From assembly GCF_018130955.1 (NCBI RefSeq), contig NZ_JAFCJM010000015.1:1-64000 (forward strand): a stretch of DNA of 64,000 nucleotides. The letters run 5' to 3'. The position numbers and the translations under genes were made by a program. Shown piece after piece: positions 10,880 to 21,222 of the stretch (positions are counted from its first letter, which is position 1; each line of letters opens with the position of its first letter). The DNA comes from Bradyrhizobium liaoningense (lineage in GTDB: Bacteria > Pseudomonadota > Alphaproteobacteria > Rhizobiales > Xanthobacteraceae). The notes under the pieces are model-generated. The model was given only the letters and a program-made list of their open reading frames with translations. It was not told the origin of the DNA and searched no databases.

Positions 10880-11968
10880 TCAGCCGCCCAGCAGGCGGCT
10901 GACGATGCGGGCGGCATAGTCCACGGTCGGGATCACGCGGGCATAATTCAGCCGCGTCGGACCGATCACGCCCAAAACGCCGACGATGTGACCGGCGGCA
11001 TCCCGATAGGGCGAGATGATGGTGGAGGAGCCGGACAGCGAGAACAGCTTGTTCTCCGAGCCGATGAAGATCCTCACGCCCTCGGCGTGTTCCGCGCGGC
11101 CGAGCAGATCGATCACGCCGCGCTTGGTCTCGAGGTCGTCGAACAACAGGCGCACCCGCTCCAGATCCTCCAGCGCATGCAGGTCTTCGAGCAAATTGGC
11201 ATGGCCGCGCACGATGAGCTGGCGGTCCTCGTTCTCGCCGCCGGACCAGCTCGCGATGCCGGCCGAGATCACTTTCTGGGTGAGCTGGTCGAGCTCGGCG
11301 CGGGCATGCGCCAGCGCGGTCTCGAGCTCGAGCCGTGCTTCCGCCAGCGTGCGGCCGCGGATCCGCGCATTGAGAAAATTGCCGGCTTCGATCAGGGCCG
11401 CGGCCGGAACCCCGGGCGGCAGCGTCAGCACGCGGTTCTCCACCTGGCCGTCCTCGCCGACCAGGATCACCAGCGCCCGCTCCGGTTCCAGGCGGACGAA
11501 CTCAATGTGCTTGAGCCGCGCGTTGGATTTTGGCGTCAGCACCACGGCGGCCGCCCGCGTCAGGCCGGAGAGCCGCGTCAGCGCCTCCTCCAGCGCGGCC
11601 TCGACCGACTGCGCCTGGCCGACGGAGGACAATTGGCTCTGGATCGCCTGCCGCTCGGCGTCGGTGAGGTCGCCGACCTGCATCAGGGCGTCGACGAAGA
11701 AGCGCAGGCCGAGTTCCGTCGGCAACCGGCCGGCCGAGGTGTGCGGGGCATAGATCAGGCCGAGCTGCTCCAGATCGGCCATGACGTTGCGGACAGAGGC
11801 CGGCGACAGCGGTACCGCGATCAGCCGCGAAATATTGCGCGAGCCGACGGGCTCGCCGGTCGCGAGGTAACTCTCGACAATTTGACGAAAGATGTCGCGC
11901 GAACGTTCGTTGAGCTGGGCAAGGCCTGCGCGCGACGCGATCAGATGAATCGGATCGTGATGGGCCAC
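10880..11968 (-). CDS. hrcA: Heat-inducible transcription repressor HrcA
   Basis: Represses chaperone operons by binding the CIRCE operator (commonly groESL). The protein is 362 aa. The N-terminal winged helix is seen in [29 protein letters not shown] and [18 protein letters not shown], followed by the HrcA signature [18 protein letters not shown]. The start is GTG 11968, with GAGGAG nine bases upstream. It lies head-to-head with rph across 150 bp. I find no CIRCE operator in this window, so its targets are elsewhere. Confidence 0.95.
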   Translation of the reverse strand: MAHHDPIHLIASRAGLAQLNERSRDIFRQIVESYLATGEPVGSRNISRLIAVPLSPASVRNVMADLEQLGLIYAPHTSAGRLPTELGLRFFVDALMQVGDLTDAERQAIQSQLSSVGQAQSVEAALEEALTRLSGLTRAAAVVLTPKSNARLKHIEFVRLEPERALVILVGEDGQVENRVLTLPPGVPAAALIEAGNFLNARIRGRTLAEARLELETALAHARAELDQLTQKVISAGIASWSGGENEDRQLIVRGHANLLEDLHALEDLERVRLLFDDLETKRGVIDLLGRAEHAEGVRIFIGSENKLFSLSGSSTIISPYRDAAGHIVGVLGVIGPTRLNYARVIPTVDYAARIVSRLLGG

Positions 11969-12118
11969 AGACGTTAACTCCTCTCAGTTGCTGATAATTT
12001 GTCTATCCAAGGGCGCTCTGACAAGCGCGCATTTGGGCCGAAAAGGCCTTGCCGCCCACCCTTCCCCCACATACAAGCACCGCGAACAGCATTTTCCCGT
12101 GAGTTTTGGAGGATTCCC

Positions 12119-12832
12119 ATGCGGCCAAGCCGCCGTGCGCCCGACGAATTGCGCCCCGTGACGCTGGAGCGCGGCGTGGTCAAATATGCGGAAGGCTCCT
12201 GCCTCGTGAAGTTCGGCGACACCCATGTGCTGGTCACCGCCACGCTGGAAGAGCGCCTGCCGCCGTGGCTAAAGGGCCAGGGCCGCGGCTGGGTCACCGC
12301 CGAATACGGCATGCTGCCGCGCGCCACGCTGGAGCGCACCCGTCGCGAGGCTTCCGCGGGAAAACAGAGCGGCCGCACCGTCGAGATCCAGCGCCTGATC
12401 GGCCGCTCGCTTCGCACCATCGTCGACCTCGAAGCGCTCGGCGAGCGCCAGATCACGGTCGATTGCGACGTGCTCCAGGCCGATGGCGGCACCCGCACGG
12501 CGTCGATCACCGGCGCCTGGGTCGCGCTCGCCGACTGCATCAACTGGATGAAGTCGCGCAACATGATCAAGGCCAACGTGATGCGCGACAACGTCGCCGC
12601 GATCTCCTGCGGCATCTATCAGGGCACACCGGTGCTGGACCTCGACTATGCCGAGGATTCCGAAGCCGAGACCGACGCCAATTTCGTCATGACGGGCGAC
12701 GGCCGCATCATCGAGGTGCAGGGCACCGCGGAACGCGAGCCGTTCACGCAAGACGAGTTCCTGGCGCTGATGGCGCTGGCGCGCAAGGGTGTGGCGCGTC
12801 TGGTGGACTTGCAGAAACTTGCGGTGGCATAG
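12119..12832 (+). CDS. rph: Ribonuclease PH
   Basis: Phosphorolytic 3'-5' exoribonuclease that trims tRNA 3' ends. At 237 aa it has the family length. [14 protein letters not shown] begins the protein, [23 protein letters not shown] and [15 protein letters not shown] are the conserved active-site arginine segments, and [18 protein letters not shown] ([15 protein letters not shown]) and [20 protein letters not shown] hold the metal-binding acids. ATG 12119 follows a strong TGGAGGA. First gene of rph-rdgB-hemW. Confidence 0.97.
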   Translation: MRPSRRAPDELRPVTLERGVVKYAEGSCLVKFGDTHVLVTATLEERLPPWLKGQGRGWVTAEYGMLPRATLERTRREASAGKQSGRTVEIQRLIGRSLRTIVDLEALGERQITVDCDVLQADGGTRTASITGAWVALADCINWMKSRNMIKANVMRDNVAAISCGIYQGTPVLDLDYAEDSEAETDANFVMTGDGRIIEVQGTAEREPFTQDEFLALMALARKGVARLVDLQKLAVA

Positions 12833-12842
12833 TCAATAGGCC

Positions 12843-13478
12843 ATGGCCCGCCGAATCACAGGCAAGCTCGTCATCGCCACCCACAATCCCGGCAAGCTCG
12901 CCGAGATGCGGGAGCTGCTGGCACCGCACGGCATCGAAGCGGTGTCGGCCGGCGAGCTCGGCCTCGGCGAGCCCGAGGAGACCGGCCACGACTTTCGCAG
13001 CAATGCCGGAATCAAGGCGGTCGCAGCGGCGCAAGCCGCAAAGCTGCCGGCCTTTGCCGACGATTCCGGCATCGTGGTCGACGCGCTCGACGGCGCGCCC
13101 GGCATCTTTTCCGCGCGCTGGGCGGGACCGACCAAGGACTTCACCGCGGCGATGACGCGCATCGAGCGGCTGTTGCAGGAGCGCGGCGCGACCGCGCCCG
13201 ACCGCCGAAGAGCCCATTTCGTCTCCGCGCTCTGCGTCGCCTGGCCCGACGGTCACCGCGAAGAGGTCGAGGCGCGCGTCGACGGCACGCTGGTCTGGCC
13301 GCCGCGCGGCACCGCCGGCTTCGGCTACGATCCGATGTTTCTGCCCGACGGCCACACGCGCACCTTCGGCGAAATGGAGAGCATCGAGAAGCACGGCCTG
13401 CCGCCGCTCGGCCTCGGCCTGTCGCATCGCGCCCGCGCCTTCGTGAAACTGGCGGAGATCTGCCTTGAGCCGCGCTGA
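12843..13478 (+). CDS. rdgB: XTP/dITP diphosphatase (RdgB/HAM1 family)
   Basis: Hydrolyses non-canonical purine nucleoside triphosphates (dITP, XTP) to keep them out of DNA and RNA. The 211-aa protein has the substrate-binding start [16 protein letters not shown], the catalytic [25 protein letters not shown], and the C-terminal [12 protein letters not shown] and LSHRARAF motifs. It starts 10 bp after rph and its end overlaps the hemW start, so the three genes form one operon. Confidence 0.97.
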   Translation: MARRITGKLVIATHNPGKLAEMRELLAPHGIEAVSAGELGLGEPEETGHDFRSNAGIKAVAAAQAAKLPAFADDSGIVVDALDGAPGIFSARWAGPTKDFTAAMTRIERLLQERGATAPDRRRAHFVSALCVAWPDGHREEVEARVDGTLVWPPRGTAGFGYDPMFLPDGHTRTFGEMESIEKHGLPPLGLGLSHRARAFVKLAEICLEPR

Positions 13479-14622
13479 CAAGGACGCCTTCGGCGTCTAT
13501 GTGCACTGGCCATTCTGCCTGTCGAAGTGCCCTTACTGCGACTTCAACAGCCATGTCCGCCACGCCGCGATCGACGAGGCGCGCTTTGCCAGCGCCTTCG
13601 CCCGCGAGATCGAAACCACCGCGCAGCGCGCACCCGGCCGCGAGGTCACCTCGATCTTCCTCGGCGGCGGCACGCCGTCGCTGATGCAGCCGGCAACGGT
13701 CGGCGCGGTGCTCGACGCGATCGGCAAGCACTGGCACGTCGCCGGCGATGTCGAAGTCACGCTGGAAGCAAACCCCACCAGCGTGGAAGCCACGCGCTTT
13801 GCCGGCTATCGCGCCGCCGGCGTCAACCGCGTCTCGCTCGGCGTGCAGGCGCTCGACGACGCTTCGCTGAAGATGCTGGGCCGCTTGCACTCTGCGCGCG
13901 AGGCGCTCGACGCCGTCGCCATCGCGCGGCGCTCGTTCGACCGCTATTCGTTCGACCTGATCTATGCCCGCCCCGACCAGACGCCGGCGATGTGGAGCGA
14001 CGAGCTCCGTCATGCCATCGACGAGGCGGCCGAGCATCTGTCGCTCTATCAGCTCACCATCGAGGAAGGCACGCCGTTCTACGGCCTGCACCAGGCCGGC
14101 AAGCTGAAGACGCCGGACGAGTCACTCGCGCGCATCCTTTACGATGTGACGCAAGAGACCTGCGACAAGCTCGGGCTTCCCGCCTACGAGATTTCCAATC
14201 ACGCGCGGCGCGGCGCCGAGTGCCGGCACAATCTCGTCTACTGGCGCGGCGAGGAATATGCCGGCATCGGTCCCGGCGCGCATGGGCGTCTCGACATCGA
14301 CGGCGTCAGGCACGCGACCGCCACCGAGAAGCGCCCCGAAGCCTGGCTGATGCGGGTCGAGACCAACGGCCATGGCGTTGTCACCGACGATCTCCTCAAC
14401 AGCGAAGAGCGCGCCGACGAATTCTTGCTGATGGGATTGCGGCTCGCCGAGGGCATCGATCCCAAGCGCTACGCCGCGCTCGCCGGCCGCTCGCTCGACC
14501 CCAGGCGCATCGCGCTATTGCGGGAGGAAGGCGCGATCACCGTCGATGCTACTGGCCGCCTGCGCGTGACAAGCAGTGGTTTCCCCGTGCTGGATGCTGT
14601 CGTCGCTGACCTGGCGGCGTAA
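13465..14622 (+). CDS. hemW: Radical SAM heme chaperone HemW
   Basis: A HemN-like radical SAM protein that in characterised cases inserts heme into partner proteins rather than oxidising coproporphyrinogen. The 385-aa protein has the cluster motif [10 protein letters not shown] (Cys18, Cys22, Cys25). The residue after CxxxCxxC that is Cys in HemN is Phe here, supporting HemW. GGGTPS follows near residue 70, then [14 protein letters not shown] ([12 protein letters not shown]), and [30 protein letters not shown]. Start is probably TTG 13465, which overlaps the rdgB end by 14 bases. Confidence 0.9.
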   Translation: MSRADKDAFGVYVHWPFCLSKCPYCDFNSHVRHAAIDEARFASAFAREIETTAQRAPGREVTSIFLGGGTPSLMQPATVGAVLDAIGKHWHVAGDVEVTLEANPTSVEATRFAGYRAAGVNRVSLGVQALDDASLKMLGRLHSAREALDAVAIARRSFDRYSFDLIYARPDQTPAMWSDELRHAIDEAAEHLSLYQLTIEEGTPFYGLHQAGKLKTPDESLARILYDVTQETCDKLGLPAYEISNHARRGAECRHNLVYWRGEEYAGIGPGAHGRLDIDGVRHATATEKRPEAWLMRVETNGHGVVTDDLLNSEERADEFLLMGLRLAEGIDPKRYAALAGRSLDPRRIALLREEGAITVDATGRLRVTSSGFPVLDAVVADLAA

Positions 14623-14718
14623 AGGCTTTGATAAGCGAACCGCCGGGATTTCCGGCGGTTGACGGCCCGATGTGCTAGATTGGCTCGCGCGTTATCCTGC
14701 CCCCGCCTTCGGACGGCC

Positions 14719-15822
14719 ATGAACGAGCGAACCACGCCTCCTGCGATCCATGATCCAGAACTCGACCGGCGCGTGAAGGATGCCGGTGCGAGCAAGACGG
14801 TCTACGCCCTCGTCACGCCGGAGACCGAAGCGGCAAAACACGCCATCCTCGGCAATTGCCTCGTGTCGCCCGATGCCGCGCGCCGGCATCATCTCGAGCA
14901 ATTCCGCGACGCCTGGACCGGCAAGCAATTTGCGCTTCATGAAGCCTTTCTCGAACGCTGGATGGCGTGGGCCGCCCCGGTAGTCGCGCTCAAGCCCGCC
15001 GGATTTCCCTGGCGCTATCCGACAGCCGGCGGCAGCGAAGCCCTGTTTCACGTCATTACCGCCTACGGCAACCGCGCGCGCAGCGAGCGATTTGAGCCCG
15101 AAGTCCATGTCTTCTGTGGCGAGTACGAGGGCTACAAGGCCTATGCCGAGGCATGCGGGATCGCGGTCGTCGAGCATGACCGCGCCGATTGGCAAACGGT
15201 CGGACGTTCGCTTCCCGCGACCGCGCTGTTCTGTATCAGCCAGCCCTCCGCGATCGACGGCAATGTCTGGCCCGACGCAAATGCCTTCTTCGACCTGCTG
15301 TCGGCAGGCGCCGCAAAACCGCGCCTGCTGCTCGACGTCACCTATGTCGGCAGCATCGCCGAAGCGCTGGCTTTGCGAATTGCCGCCGACAGCCCTGTGG
15401 TGCAGGCCGTCGCGTTCAGCCTCTCAAAACCGTTCGGCGTCTACTACGACCGTATCGGCGGCATTTTCTGTCGCGAGGCCATGCCATCCCTGTTCGGCAA
15501 TCAATGGTTCAAGAACCTCACCTCGCTGCAGCTCGGTCTCGCGCTGATCGAGCGCCATGACGTGTTCGACCTGCCGCGGCGCTACAGGAGCGTTCAGTGC
15601 GAGGCGGCGGCGCAGGTCGGCCGCCGGCTCGGCATCGCGCTCGAACCGACTGACGTCACGATCCTTGCACAGGCATCACAGTCAGACGCCGTCGATCCAG
15701 CGCTCGCCGCCTTCCTGCGACGGCCAGCGAACAATCCCCGGGCCAATTTGCGCGTGTGTCTGACCCCCGCCATGGCTGATATGATCGGCACGGCCGGCCC
15801 GATCACCGGAGGCGCGTCTTGA
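14719..15822 (+). CDS. PLP-dependent fold-type I (aminotransferase-like) protein
   Basis: A 367-aa protein I cannot assign to a named enzyme. It shows the aminotransferase fold: PTAGGSEALFHVI (101-113) resembles the PLP phosphate loop, LLLDVTYVG gives the pyridine-N Asp206, and SLSKPFG gives the probable Schiff-base Lys237, followed by DRIGGIFCR. The substrate is unknown. It starts 97 bp after hemW and its TGA overlaps the TTG start of the next gene (TTGA), so the two are translationally coupled. Start ATG 14719; there is little Shine-Dalgarno signal. Confidence 0.75.
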   Translation: MNERTTPPAIHDPELDRRVKDAGASKTVYALVTPETEAAKHAILGNCLVSPDAARRHHLEQFRDAWTGKQFALHEAFLERWMAWAAPVVALKPAGFPWRYPTAGGSEALFHVITAYGNRARSERFEPEVHVFCGEYEGYKAYAEACGIAVVEHDRADWQTVGRSLPATALFCISQPSAIDGNVWPDANAFFDLLSAGAAKPRLLLDVTYVGSIAEALALRIAADSPVVQAVAFSLSKPFGVYYDRIGGIFCREAMPSLFGNQWFKNLTSLQLGLALIERHDVFDLPRRYRSVQCEAAAQVGRRLGIALEPTDVTILAQASQSDAVDPALAAFLRRPANNPRANLRVCLTPAMADMIGTAGPITGGAS

Positions 15823-16664
15823 AGAATCTCGTCGCGTTGACCAATCCTGAAGACATCCACCGTCATGTGCTTGCCTTATGGCGATGCGAGCCGATCCGCA
15901 GCTCGCACGCCAACAATGGCTTCATCCACGACATCGTCGAACAGTTCGCGAGCCTGCCGCGGCTGTTCTGCGACACGACGAATGACCGGCTCGAACGCGC
16001 CCATTTCTGCTCCTGGTGGGGCGTGACGATGAACCGGACCTACGACAATCCTGCGATCGAGGATCTCTACCGCCTGCACGAGATGTTTCATTCCGCCTTC
16101 ATGCCCTACTTTCCGGGCATCGGCTTCGATGCGTTTCACCGCAAGATGGAGGACAACGAGCTGAAGGCGAGCGTCTGTTCGGAGATTCGCGTCTATTTTG
16201 AACTGCCGCAGCTGAGGAACCTTGCGTTTGAGCATCCGATCTATGCCGACCGGTTCCTGTCAGACACCTCGATGCAGACGCTCTGGCAGAAGAACAAGCC
16301 GGTCGCGATCGAGACGCTGCAGGAAGCGCGCCGCGATGTGATGTTCTCCAAGCCCGAACATGAGATGGACCTGGCGGAGCGATGGATCCGGCGCTTTGCT
16401 CTGCAAAACCGCCAGTGGTCGACATGCTGGTACGATCGTTATCTCGAGATCGAACAACACATGTACGACTTCCAGATTCGCGCATTGCAGGGTGATCGCT
16501 CAGGCGCCATCGCGGATCACCTGACCTGGATCGAGGCTCAGGCCGGCCAGGACGCCGACGATCAAATTCCCTATCGTCAGGAGGCCGCGCTGTTCGCGAA
16601 CATCTATTGGAGCAACCGGCGCCGTTACGAGGCGCAGGTCCCGGCTGTGGTCAAATCGGGTTAG
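15819..16664 (+). CDS. Uncharacterised protein with HExxH motif, partner of the PLP protein
   Basis: A mainly helical 281-aa protein that I do not recognise. It has HEMFH at residues 87-91, followed 23 residues later by NELKAS (Glu114) and by CSEIRVYFE (Glu122, Glu128). This layout resembles zinc-binding gluzincins, but a second ExxH (ERAH, 59-62) also leaves open a diiron or other metal site. It has no signal peptide or membrane segment, so it is probably cytosolic. TTG start 15819 follows CCGGAGGCG and overlaps the stop of the PLP gene. Tryptophans and tyrosines are frequent (WSTCWYDRYLE). Function unknown; the tight pairing suggests a shared pathway. Confidence 0.72.
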   Translation: MKNLVALTNPEDIHRHVLALWRCEPIRSSHANNGFIHDIVEQFASLPRLFCDTTNDRLERAHFCSWWGVTMNRTYDNPAIEDLYRLHEMFHSAFMPYFPGIGFDAFHRKMEDNELKASVCSEIRVYFELPQLRNLAFEHPIYADRFLSDTSMQTLWQKNKPVAIETLQEARRDVMFSKPEHEMDLAERWIRRFALQNRQWSTCWYDRYLEIEQHMYDFQIRALQGDRSGAIADHLTWIEAQAGQDADDQIPYRQEAALFANIYWSNRRRYEAQVPAVVKSG

Positions 16665-16683
16665 TTCAACGGGCGAAGGCCCG

Positions 16684-17913
16684 TTAAGCCCCAAAACTCC
16701 TCGGCGAGCCCGCGACCGCGACGCCGCCGCCTTGCGCGACCTTCATCACGGCAAGACCGCGTTCGTTGGTGCCGTCGGCGCGGAAACGGAACAGGCCATC
16801 GATGCCTGCAAAGCCGGAAGGGTTCGTCAGTACGTCGGCCGAGAAACGCTGGCCGCCCTGCGTGCGCGCGAGCGCTGCGACGAGCGCCACCGCATCATAG
16901 GCGAGCGTCGCCGTGCGCACCGGCTCGCCGCCATATTTGGTGCGATAGCGGCCCGCGAAGGCACGGAACCCCGCGGGATCCGGCGCGGCATAGAGACCGC
17001 CCTGCAACGCCGGGCTCGAATAGACACGCGGATTGTCCCACAGGCCGGTGCCGAGCAGCTGGATGTTGCGCAGGTTGGCACCCGCGGCCGTGAGCGCATC
17101 GGCCACCGCAACGACCGCATCGCCGTCATCGGCGATGAACAGCGCATCTGCGCCGCCAAGCTGCTGCGCCACCGTGCGCGCGGCGGTGGCACGGTCGGCG
17201 CCGTATCTTTCGAACGCGACTATGCGGCCGCCGCGGCGCGGCACGGCCGGCTTCAGCGCCGCCTCGACGACATTGCCATAGGCATTGTCCGGCACTAGCG
17301 CCGCGAACGAGCGTTTGCCGATGCTGGCGGAGTATTCGACGATGCGATTGACGTCGGACTCCGGCAGGAAGCTGAGCAGGTACACGCCGCGGCCGGCGAT
17401 GCTCGAATCGGTCGAGAACGCGATCACCGAAACACCGCGTGCCCGCGTCACCTGCGCGACGGCCGGAACCGACTGCGCGAACAGCGGCCCCAGAACGATC
17501 TCGGCACCTTCCTCGACCGCCTGCTGCGCACCCTGTTGGGCGCCTTGCGGCGTGCCGTTGTCGTCCTTGATCAGGAGCTGGATGTTCGGGTTCTGGAACT
17601 CGGCGAGCGCCATCTCGGCGGCGTTGCGCATGGACTGCGCGGCGAGCCCGGCATTGCCAGCGGCCGACAAGGGCAGGATCAGGCCGACCTTGACCCCGCC
17701 GGTGCCGGCGACGGCAGCCTGCTGCGGAGGACCAGCGGGCCCCGGCGATGGCGAGGAGCTGAACGGATTGGAGAACTGGCTGAGGCTCTGCTGAACGCCG
17801 GCGCAGGCCGACAGCAGGGGTGCGCCGAGCAGCAGGCCAAGCGCGGTCCGGCGGGTCGCCCCTGATAAAGGGGCACCCGAGCGGGACGACTTCAAACGAC
17901 GCGGGCCCACCAT
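16684..17913 (-). CDS. Lipoprotein with periplasmic-binding fold (LpoA-like PBP activator / Leu-Ile-Val-binding family)
   Basis: A 409-aa protein. The N-terminus has paired Arg (ATRRTALGLLLG) and a lipobox LLSAC with Cys37, so it should be a lipid-anchored periplasmic protein. A Ser/Pro/Gly linker (FSSSPSPGPAGPP) follows. The rest is a type I periplasmic binding fold (VGLILPLSAAGNAGLAAQSMRNAAEMALAEF near residue 75; GAEIVLGPLFAQSVPAVAQ). In alphaproteobacteria this gene beside rsmI-yraN is annotated as penicillin-binding protein activator of the LpoA C-terminal family; the role is inference. It diverges from rsmI across 331 bp. Confidence 0.8.
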   Translation of the reverse strand: MVGPRRLKSSRSGAPLSGATRRTALGLLLGAPLLSACAGVQQSLSQFSNPFSSSPSPGPAGPPQQAAVAGTGGVKVGLILPLSAAGNAGLAAQSMRNAAEMALAEFQNPNIQLLIKDDNGTPQGAQQGAQQAVEEGAEIVLGPLFAQSVPAVAQVTRARGVSVIAFSTDSSIAGRGVYLLSFLPESDVNRIVEYSASIGKRSFAALVPDNAYGNVVEAALKPAVPRRGGRIVAFERYGADRATAARTVAQQLGGADALFIADDGDAVVAVADALTAAGANLRNIQLLGTGLWDNPRVYSSPALQGGLYAAPDPAGFRAFAGRYRTKYGGEPVRTATLAYDAVALVAALARTQGGQRFSADVLTNPSGFAGIDGLFRFRADGTNERGLAVMKVAQGGGVAVAGSPRSFGA

Positions 17914-18244
17914 GGCAACTCTTGTAACGACCGGTGGAAACCGGTCTGGATCTCCGTTCCGCTAGAAAGAGGCGGATTCAGGCATATTGTCGGCGAATAG
18001 TTAACCAAAACAAAAGGATAATAATCACCTAACGCGATTGCACGTCGTTCATGGAAAGCCGTTCGCCTCCCCGAGGCCAGGCATCAACCCGGCGTTTCCG
18101 TCGCGAATATGGCGCTTGCGCTCCTCTCGCTCCAGAGCTTCCGTTCCGATGGAATCGGAGCCGAAGCTCTAGATTCTTGTTTTGACGCGTTTTCTTGACG
18201 CGAACCGGTATCCACTTCGCTGGAAAACACTCTAAGTTGACATT
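17914..18244. other. Divergent gap upstream of rsmI
   Basis: The gap holds the shared promoter region of the LpoA-like gene and rsmI. An A-rich stretch TTAACCAAAACAAAAGGATA lies near 18001-18020. The right half (18134-18234) is a repeat listed separately. I see no gene in it. Confidence 0.5.
18134..18234. repeat. GATTCTTG...TTTTCTTGACGCG repeat, copy 1
   Basis: Begins with a stem GAGCTTC...GAAGCTC around TTCCGATGGAATCGG, then GATTCTTGTTTTGACGCG, TTTTCTTGACGCGAACCGG, TATCCACTTCGCTGGAAAAC. Nearly the same 3' half is found at 25658-25753 and a fragment at 29294-29313. It ends 10 bp before the rsmI start. Confidence 0.85.
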
Positions 18245-19198
18245 ATGCGCGCAAAGCCTGCCCCGATAAATACGCCTGAAGGCGCGGCCGACACCGCCGC
18301 GCGGGGTTTTTCCATCGATGCCCACCGATTTGCAGCGCCGAAGGCAGCGCCGGGTCTCTATCTGGTGGCGACCCCCATCGGCAATCTCGGCGATATCACC
18401 CTGCGCGCGCTCGAGACGCTCGCAGGCGTCGACATCATCGCCTGCGAGGACACCCGCATCACCCGGCGGCTGATCGAGCGCTACGCGATATCGGCCCAGC
18501 TAAAACCCTATCACGAGCACAATGCCGAAGCGGCGCGGCCAAGAATCCTGGGGCTGCTTTCGCAGGGCGGCGCGATCGCGCTGGTGTCCGATGCCGGCAC
18601 GCCCCTGATCTCCGATCCCGGCTTCAAGCTGGTGCGCGAGGTCTCGGCCGCAGGTTATGCGGTGTTCGCCCTGCCCGGCCCCTCCTCGGTGCTCGCGGCG
18701 CTCACGGTCGCAGCCTTGCCGACCGACCGCTTCTTCTTCGAGGGCTTTCTGCCGTCGAAATCGGTCGCGCGCCGCAACCGCCTCGCCGAGCTTGCCCGCA
18801 TCGAGGCGACGCTCGTGATGTTCGAATCCGGCAATCGCGTGCAGGACACGCTCGCCGATCTCGCCGAGATCATGGGCGACCGCGAGGCGGCGATCTGCCG
18901 CGAGCTGACCAAGCTGCATGAGGAGGTTTCGCGCGCGCCGCTCAGCGAGCTGGCACGTGACGCGGCTACGCTGGAAACACGCGGCGAATTCGCGCTGGTG
19001 ATCGCGCCGCCCGCCGCGGACAGCCAGGCCATGACGCCGGACGCGCTGGACGATCTTTTGCGAAAGCAGCTTGCCACGCACAGCGTCAAGGACGCGGTGG
19101 CGCATGCGGTCGAGCTTTCCGGGCGGCCCCGCCGCGAGATCTATGCCCGCGCGCTCGAGCTCGTGAAGGACTTGCGGGGCGCTCATGACGAAGACTGA
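18245..19198 (+). CDS. rsmI: 16S rRNA (cytidine-1402-2'-O)-methyltransferase RsmI
   Basis: Methylates the ribose of C1402 in the ribosomal decoding centre. The 317-aa protein has the tetrapyrrole-methylase-type fold: [20 protein letters not shown] near residue 40, [10 protein letters not shown], the SAM-binding [13 protein letters not shown], and [12 protein letters not shown]. The C-terminal [27 protein letters not shown] is typical. Start ATG 18245. It overlaps yraN by 14 bases. Confidence 0.96.
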   Translation: MRAKPAPINTPEGAADTAARGFSIDAHRFAAPKAAPGLYLVATPIGNLGDITLRALETLAGVDIIACEDTRITRRLIERYAISAQLKPYHEHNAEAARPRILGLLSQGGAIALVSDAGTPLISDPGFKLVREVSAAGYAVFALPGPSSVLAALTVAALPTDRFFFEGFLPSKSVARRNRLAELARIEATLVMFESGNRVQDTLADLAEIMGDREAAICRELTKLHEEVSRAPLSELARDAATLETRGEFALVIAPPAADSQAMTPDALDDLLRKQLATHSVKDAVAHAVELSGRPRREIYARALELVKDLRGAHDED

Positions 19199-19592
19199 CG
19201 GCGTGACGCCGGCGGAGCCGAAGGCCGCCTCCCCCGAACGCGTCGCCGCGTTCCGCACCGGGCTATCAGCCGAAAGCCGCGCCGCCGCCTACCTTCTGGC
19301 GAAGGGCTACCGTATTCTCGCAAGACGCTACCGCACGCCGCATGGCGAGATCGACATCGTGGCGCGCAGGCGCGATCTGATCGCCTTCATCGAGGTCAAG
19401 GCGCGCGCCAGCCTCGATGACGCCGCCTATGCCGTGACGCCCCGCCAGCAGCAACGCATCGTCAATGCGGCCCAAGGCTGGCTTGCCGCGCATCCCGAGC
19501 ATGCGGAGTTTGAATTGCGATTCGACGCCATGCTGATTGCGCCGCGCCGACTTCCACGCCATCTGTTGGCGGCATTCGACGCCTCGACCTGA
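19185..19592 (+). CDS. yraN: UPF0102 protein YraN
   Basis: A 135-aa endonuclease-fold protein of unproven function, always near rsmI. The fold signature is present: [18 protein letters not shown], then [22 protein letters not shown], where Asp and the ExK motif copy a Holliday-junction-resolvase-like active site. It starts inside the rsmI end (ATG 19185) and is 10 bp from gshB, so rsmI-yraN-gshB is an operon. Confidence 0.93.
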   Translation: MTKTDGVTPAEPKAASPERVAAFRTGLSAESRAAAYLLAKGYRILARRYRTPHGEIDIVARRRDLIAFIEVKARASLDDAAYAVTPRQQQRIVNAAQGWLAAHPEHAEFELRFDAMLIAPRRLPRHLLAAFDAST

Positions 19593-19602
19593 AAGGCCGC
19601 CC

Positions 19603-20547
19603 ATGAAACTGAACGTCGCCGTCCAGATGGACCCCATCGCCCGCATCAATATCAAGGGCGATTCCACCTTTGCGCTGCTGCTGGAGGCCCAGAAGCGCGG
19701 CCACGGGCTGTCCTATTACACCCCCGACAAGCTGTCGCTGGTCGGCGAGGAGCTGGTCGCCCCGGTGCAGCTTTTGACCGTGCGCGACGAGCCGGGCGAT
19801 CACTTCACCCTCGGCGAGCCCAGGCGCGAGGCGCTGAACGGTTTTGACGTCGTGCTGCTGCGACAGGACCCGCCGTTCGACCTCGCCTACATCACTTCGA
19901 CGCATTTCCTCGAGCGCATCCATCCCAAGACGCTGGTCGTCAACGATCCCGCATCCGTGCGCAACGCGCCGGAAAAATTGTTCGTGATGAACTTTCCGCA
20001 ATTGATGCCGCCGACACTGATCTCGCGCGACCTCGACGAGATCAACGCCTTCCGCCTGCAGCACGGCGCGGTCGTCATGAAGCCGCTGCACGGCCATGGC
20101 GGCGCGGCGGTGTTCCGCGTGATGCCGCAGGACATGAATTTCGGGTCGCTGTTCGACATGTTCTCGGTGACCTTCCGGGAGCCCTGGGTGGTCCAGCAGT
20201 TCATTCCCGAGGTGAAGCACGGCGACAAGCGCATCATCCTGGTCGACGGCGAGTTCGCAGGCGCCGTCAATCGCGTGCCGGCCGCCGATGATCTTCGCTC
20301 CAACATGGTGCGCGGCGGCGCAGCCAAGGAGACCGAGCTCACCCCGCGCGAGCGCGAGATCTGTGAGACGGTCGGACCGGCGCTGCGCGAGCGCGGCCTG
20401 CTGTTCGTCGGCATCGACGTCATCAACGGCAACCTCACCGAGATCAACGTGACTTCGCCGACCGGCATCCGCGCAATTGGACGGCTCGGCGGGCCGGACG
20501 TGGCAGCGAAGATCTGGGACGTGATCGAGAAGAAACGGGCGAAGTAG
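19603..20547 (+). CDS. gshB: Glutathione synthetase
   Basis: ATP-grasp enzyme that joins gamma-glutamylcysteine and glycine. The 314-aa protein begins [29 protein letters not shown], has [18 protein letters not shown], the ATP-grasp loop [17 protein letters not shown], and the C-terminal metal-binding [25 protein letters not shown] 19603 is chosen because it gives the conserved N-terminus; the in-frame upstream codons lie in yraN. Confidence 0.97.
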   Translation: MKLNVAVQMDPIARINIKGDSTFALLLEAQKRGHGLSYYTPDKLSLVGEELVAPVQLLTVRDEPGDHFTLGEPRREALNGFDVVLLRQDPPFDLAYITSTHFLERIHPKTLVVNDPASVRNAPEKLFVMNFPQLMPPTLISRDLDEINAFRLQHGAVVMKPLHGHGGAAVFRVMPQDMNFGSLFDMFSVTFREPWVVQQFIPEVKHGDKRIILVDGEFAGAVNRVPAADDLRSNMVRGGAAKETELTPREREICETVGPALRERGLLFVGIDVINGNLTEINVTSPTGIRAIGRLGGPDVAAKIWDVIEKKRAK

Positions 20548-20551
20548 CATC

Positions 20552-20929
20552 GTGGCCTGGCGACCCATCCCGCATTTCGCACTTGCCGCCGGCATCCTGC
20601 TCATCTGCCAGTCGGCCGCCAGCGCCGCCTGCGTCGCCAACTATCGTTTCCACATTACCTCCGAGGGGCCGTGGAACGCCTACGGCGCGATCGGACAGGG
20701 CAAGAGCTGCACCGGGAGCTACACGGCGGGCGGCAACATGGTGTTCAAGCGCCTCTGGCTGGTCAGCGCGCCCGCCCGCGGCAAGATCCAGCTCCACGAG
20801 GGCGGCACCTACACTTACACCGCGCCGAAGGGCTACACCGGTCCGGACTCCTTCACGCTCCGTGTTTGCGGCAAGGAGGGCAACACGGAAGGGTGTGCGA
20901 ACATCGTCTACAGCATGACGGTGTCGTAG
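20552..20929 (+). CDS. Small secreted protein with Ig-like/cadherin-type fold
   Basis: A 125-aa protein with a signal peptide (HFALAAGILLICQSAASA, cut before ACVAN near residue 26). The mature part is a single beta-sandwich-like domain ending in YTAPKGYTGPDSFTLRVCGKEGNTEGCANIVYSMTVS, the pattern of tandem Ig-like adhesin modules (xYTPxxxFxGxDSFxYxV), with two cysteine pairs. Role unknown. The start is GTG 20552, five bases after the gshB stop, so it is likely transcribed with gshB. Confidence 0.78.
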   Translation: MAWRPIPHFALAAGILLICQSAASAACVANYRFHITSEGPWNAYGAIGQGKSCTGSYTAGGNMVFKRLWLVSAPARGKIQLHEGGTYTYTAPKGYTGPDSFTLRVCGKEGNTEGCANIVYSMTVS

Positions 20930-21222
20930 GCGTGGGACGCATCTCCATCTCGTCATCCCGATGAGCGCAGGCGACGCGACGACGACAAGCTAACCTTGCG
21001 TTCACCATGACGCGGCGCCCAGCATCCGTAGCGTGCGTAAATCTACGGACTTATCGCTTTCCGAATAACGCCCCGTTCACCATGCGGCCAAAACCCGCTG
21101 CGTGACGCGCGATCACATTCGGGCCTGCAACATCCCTTATACTTTTACTGGCCTACTCATCGAGACGGGGGAACCCGCCACGTTCGTGCGGTTCGTGTAT
21201 CCGCGTTGAGAGTAGCAAGCGT
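20930..21222. other. Upstream region of the cpa operon
   Basis: No gene seen. A TTATACTTTT stretch near 21137-21146 could serve as the -10 of a cpaB promoter, but I cannot find a convincing -35, so no promoter is called. The stretch is less GC-rich than its surroundings. Confidence 0.4.

Noticed and set aside
11969..12118. CIRCE operator in the hrcA-rph gap
   Set aside because: Looked for TTAGCACTC-N9-GAGTGCTAA; no match even allowing several changes.
17835..17913. Tat export of the LpoA-like lipoprotein
   Set aside because: Paired Arg precede the hydrophobic stretch, but the rest of the Tat motif is weak and the lipobox is well explained by Sec export.
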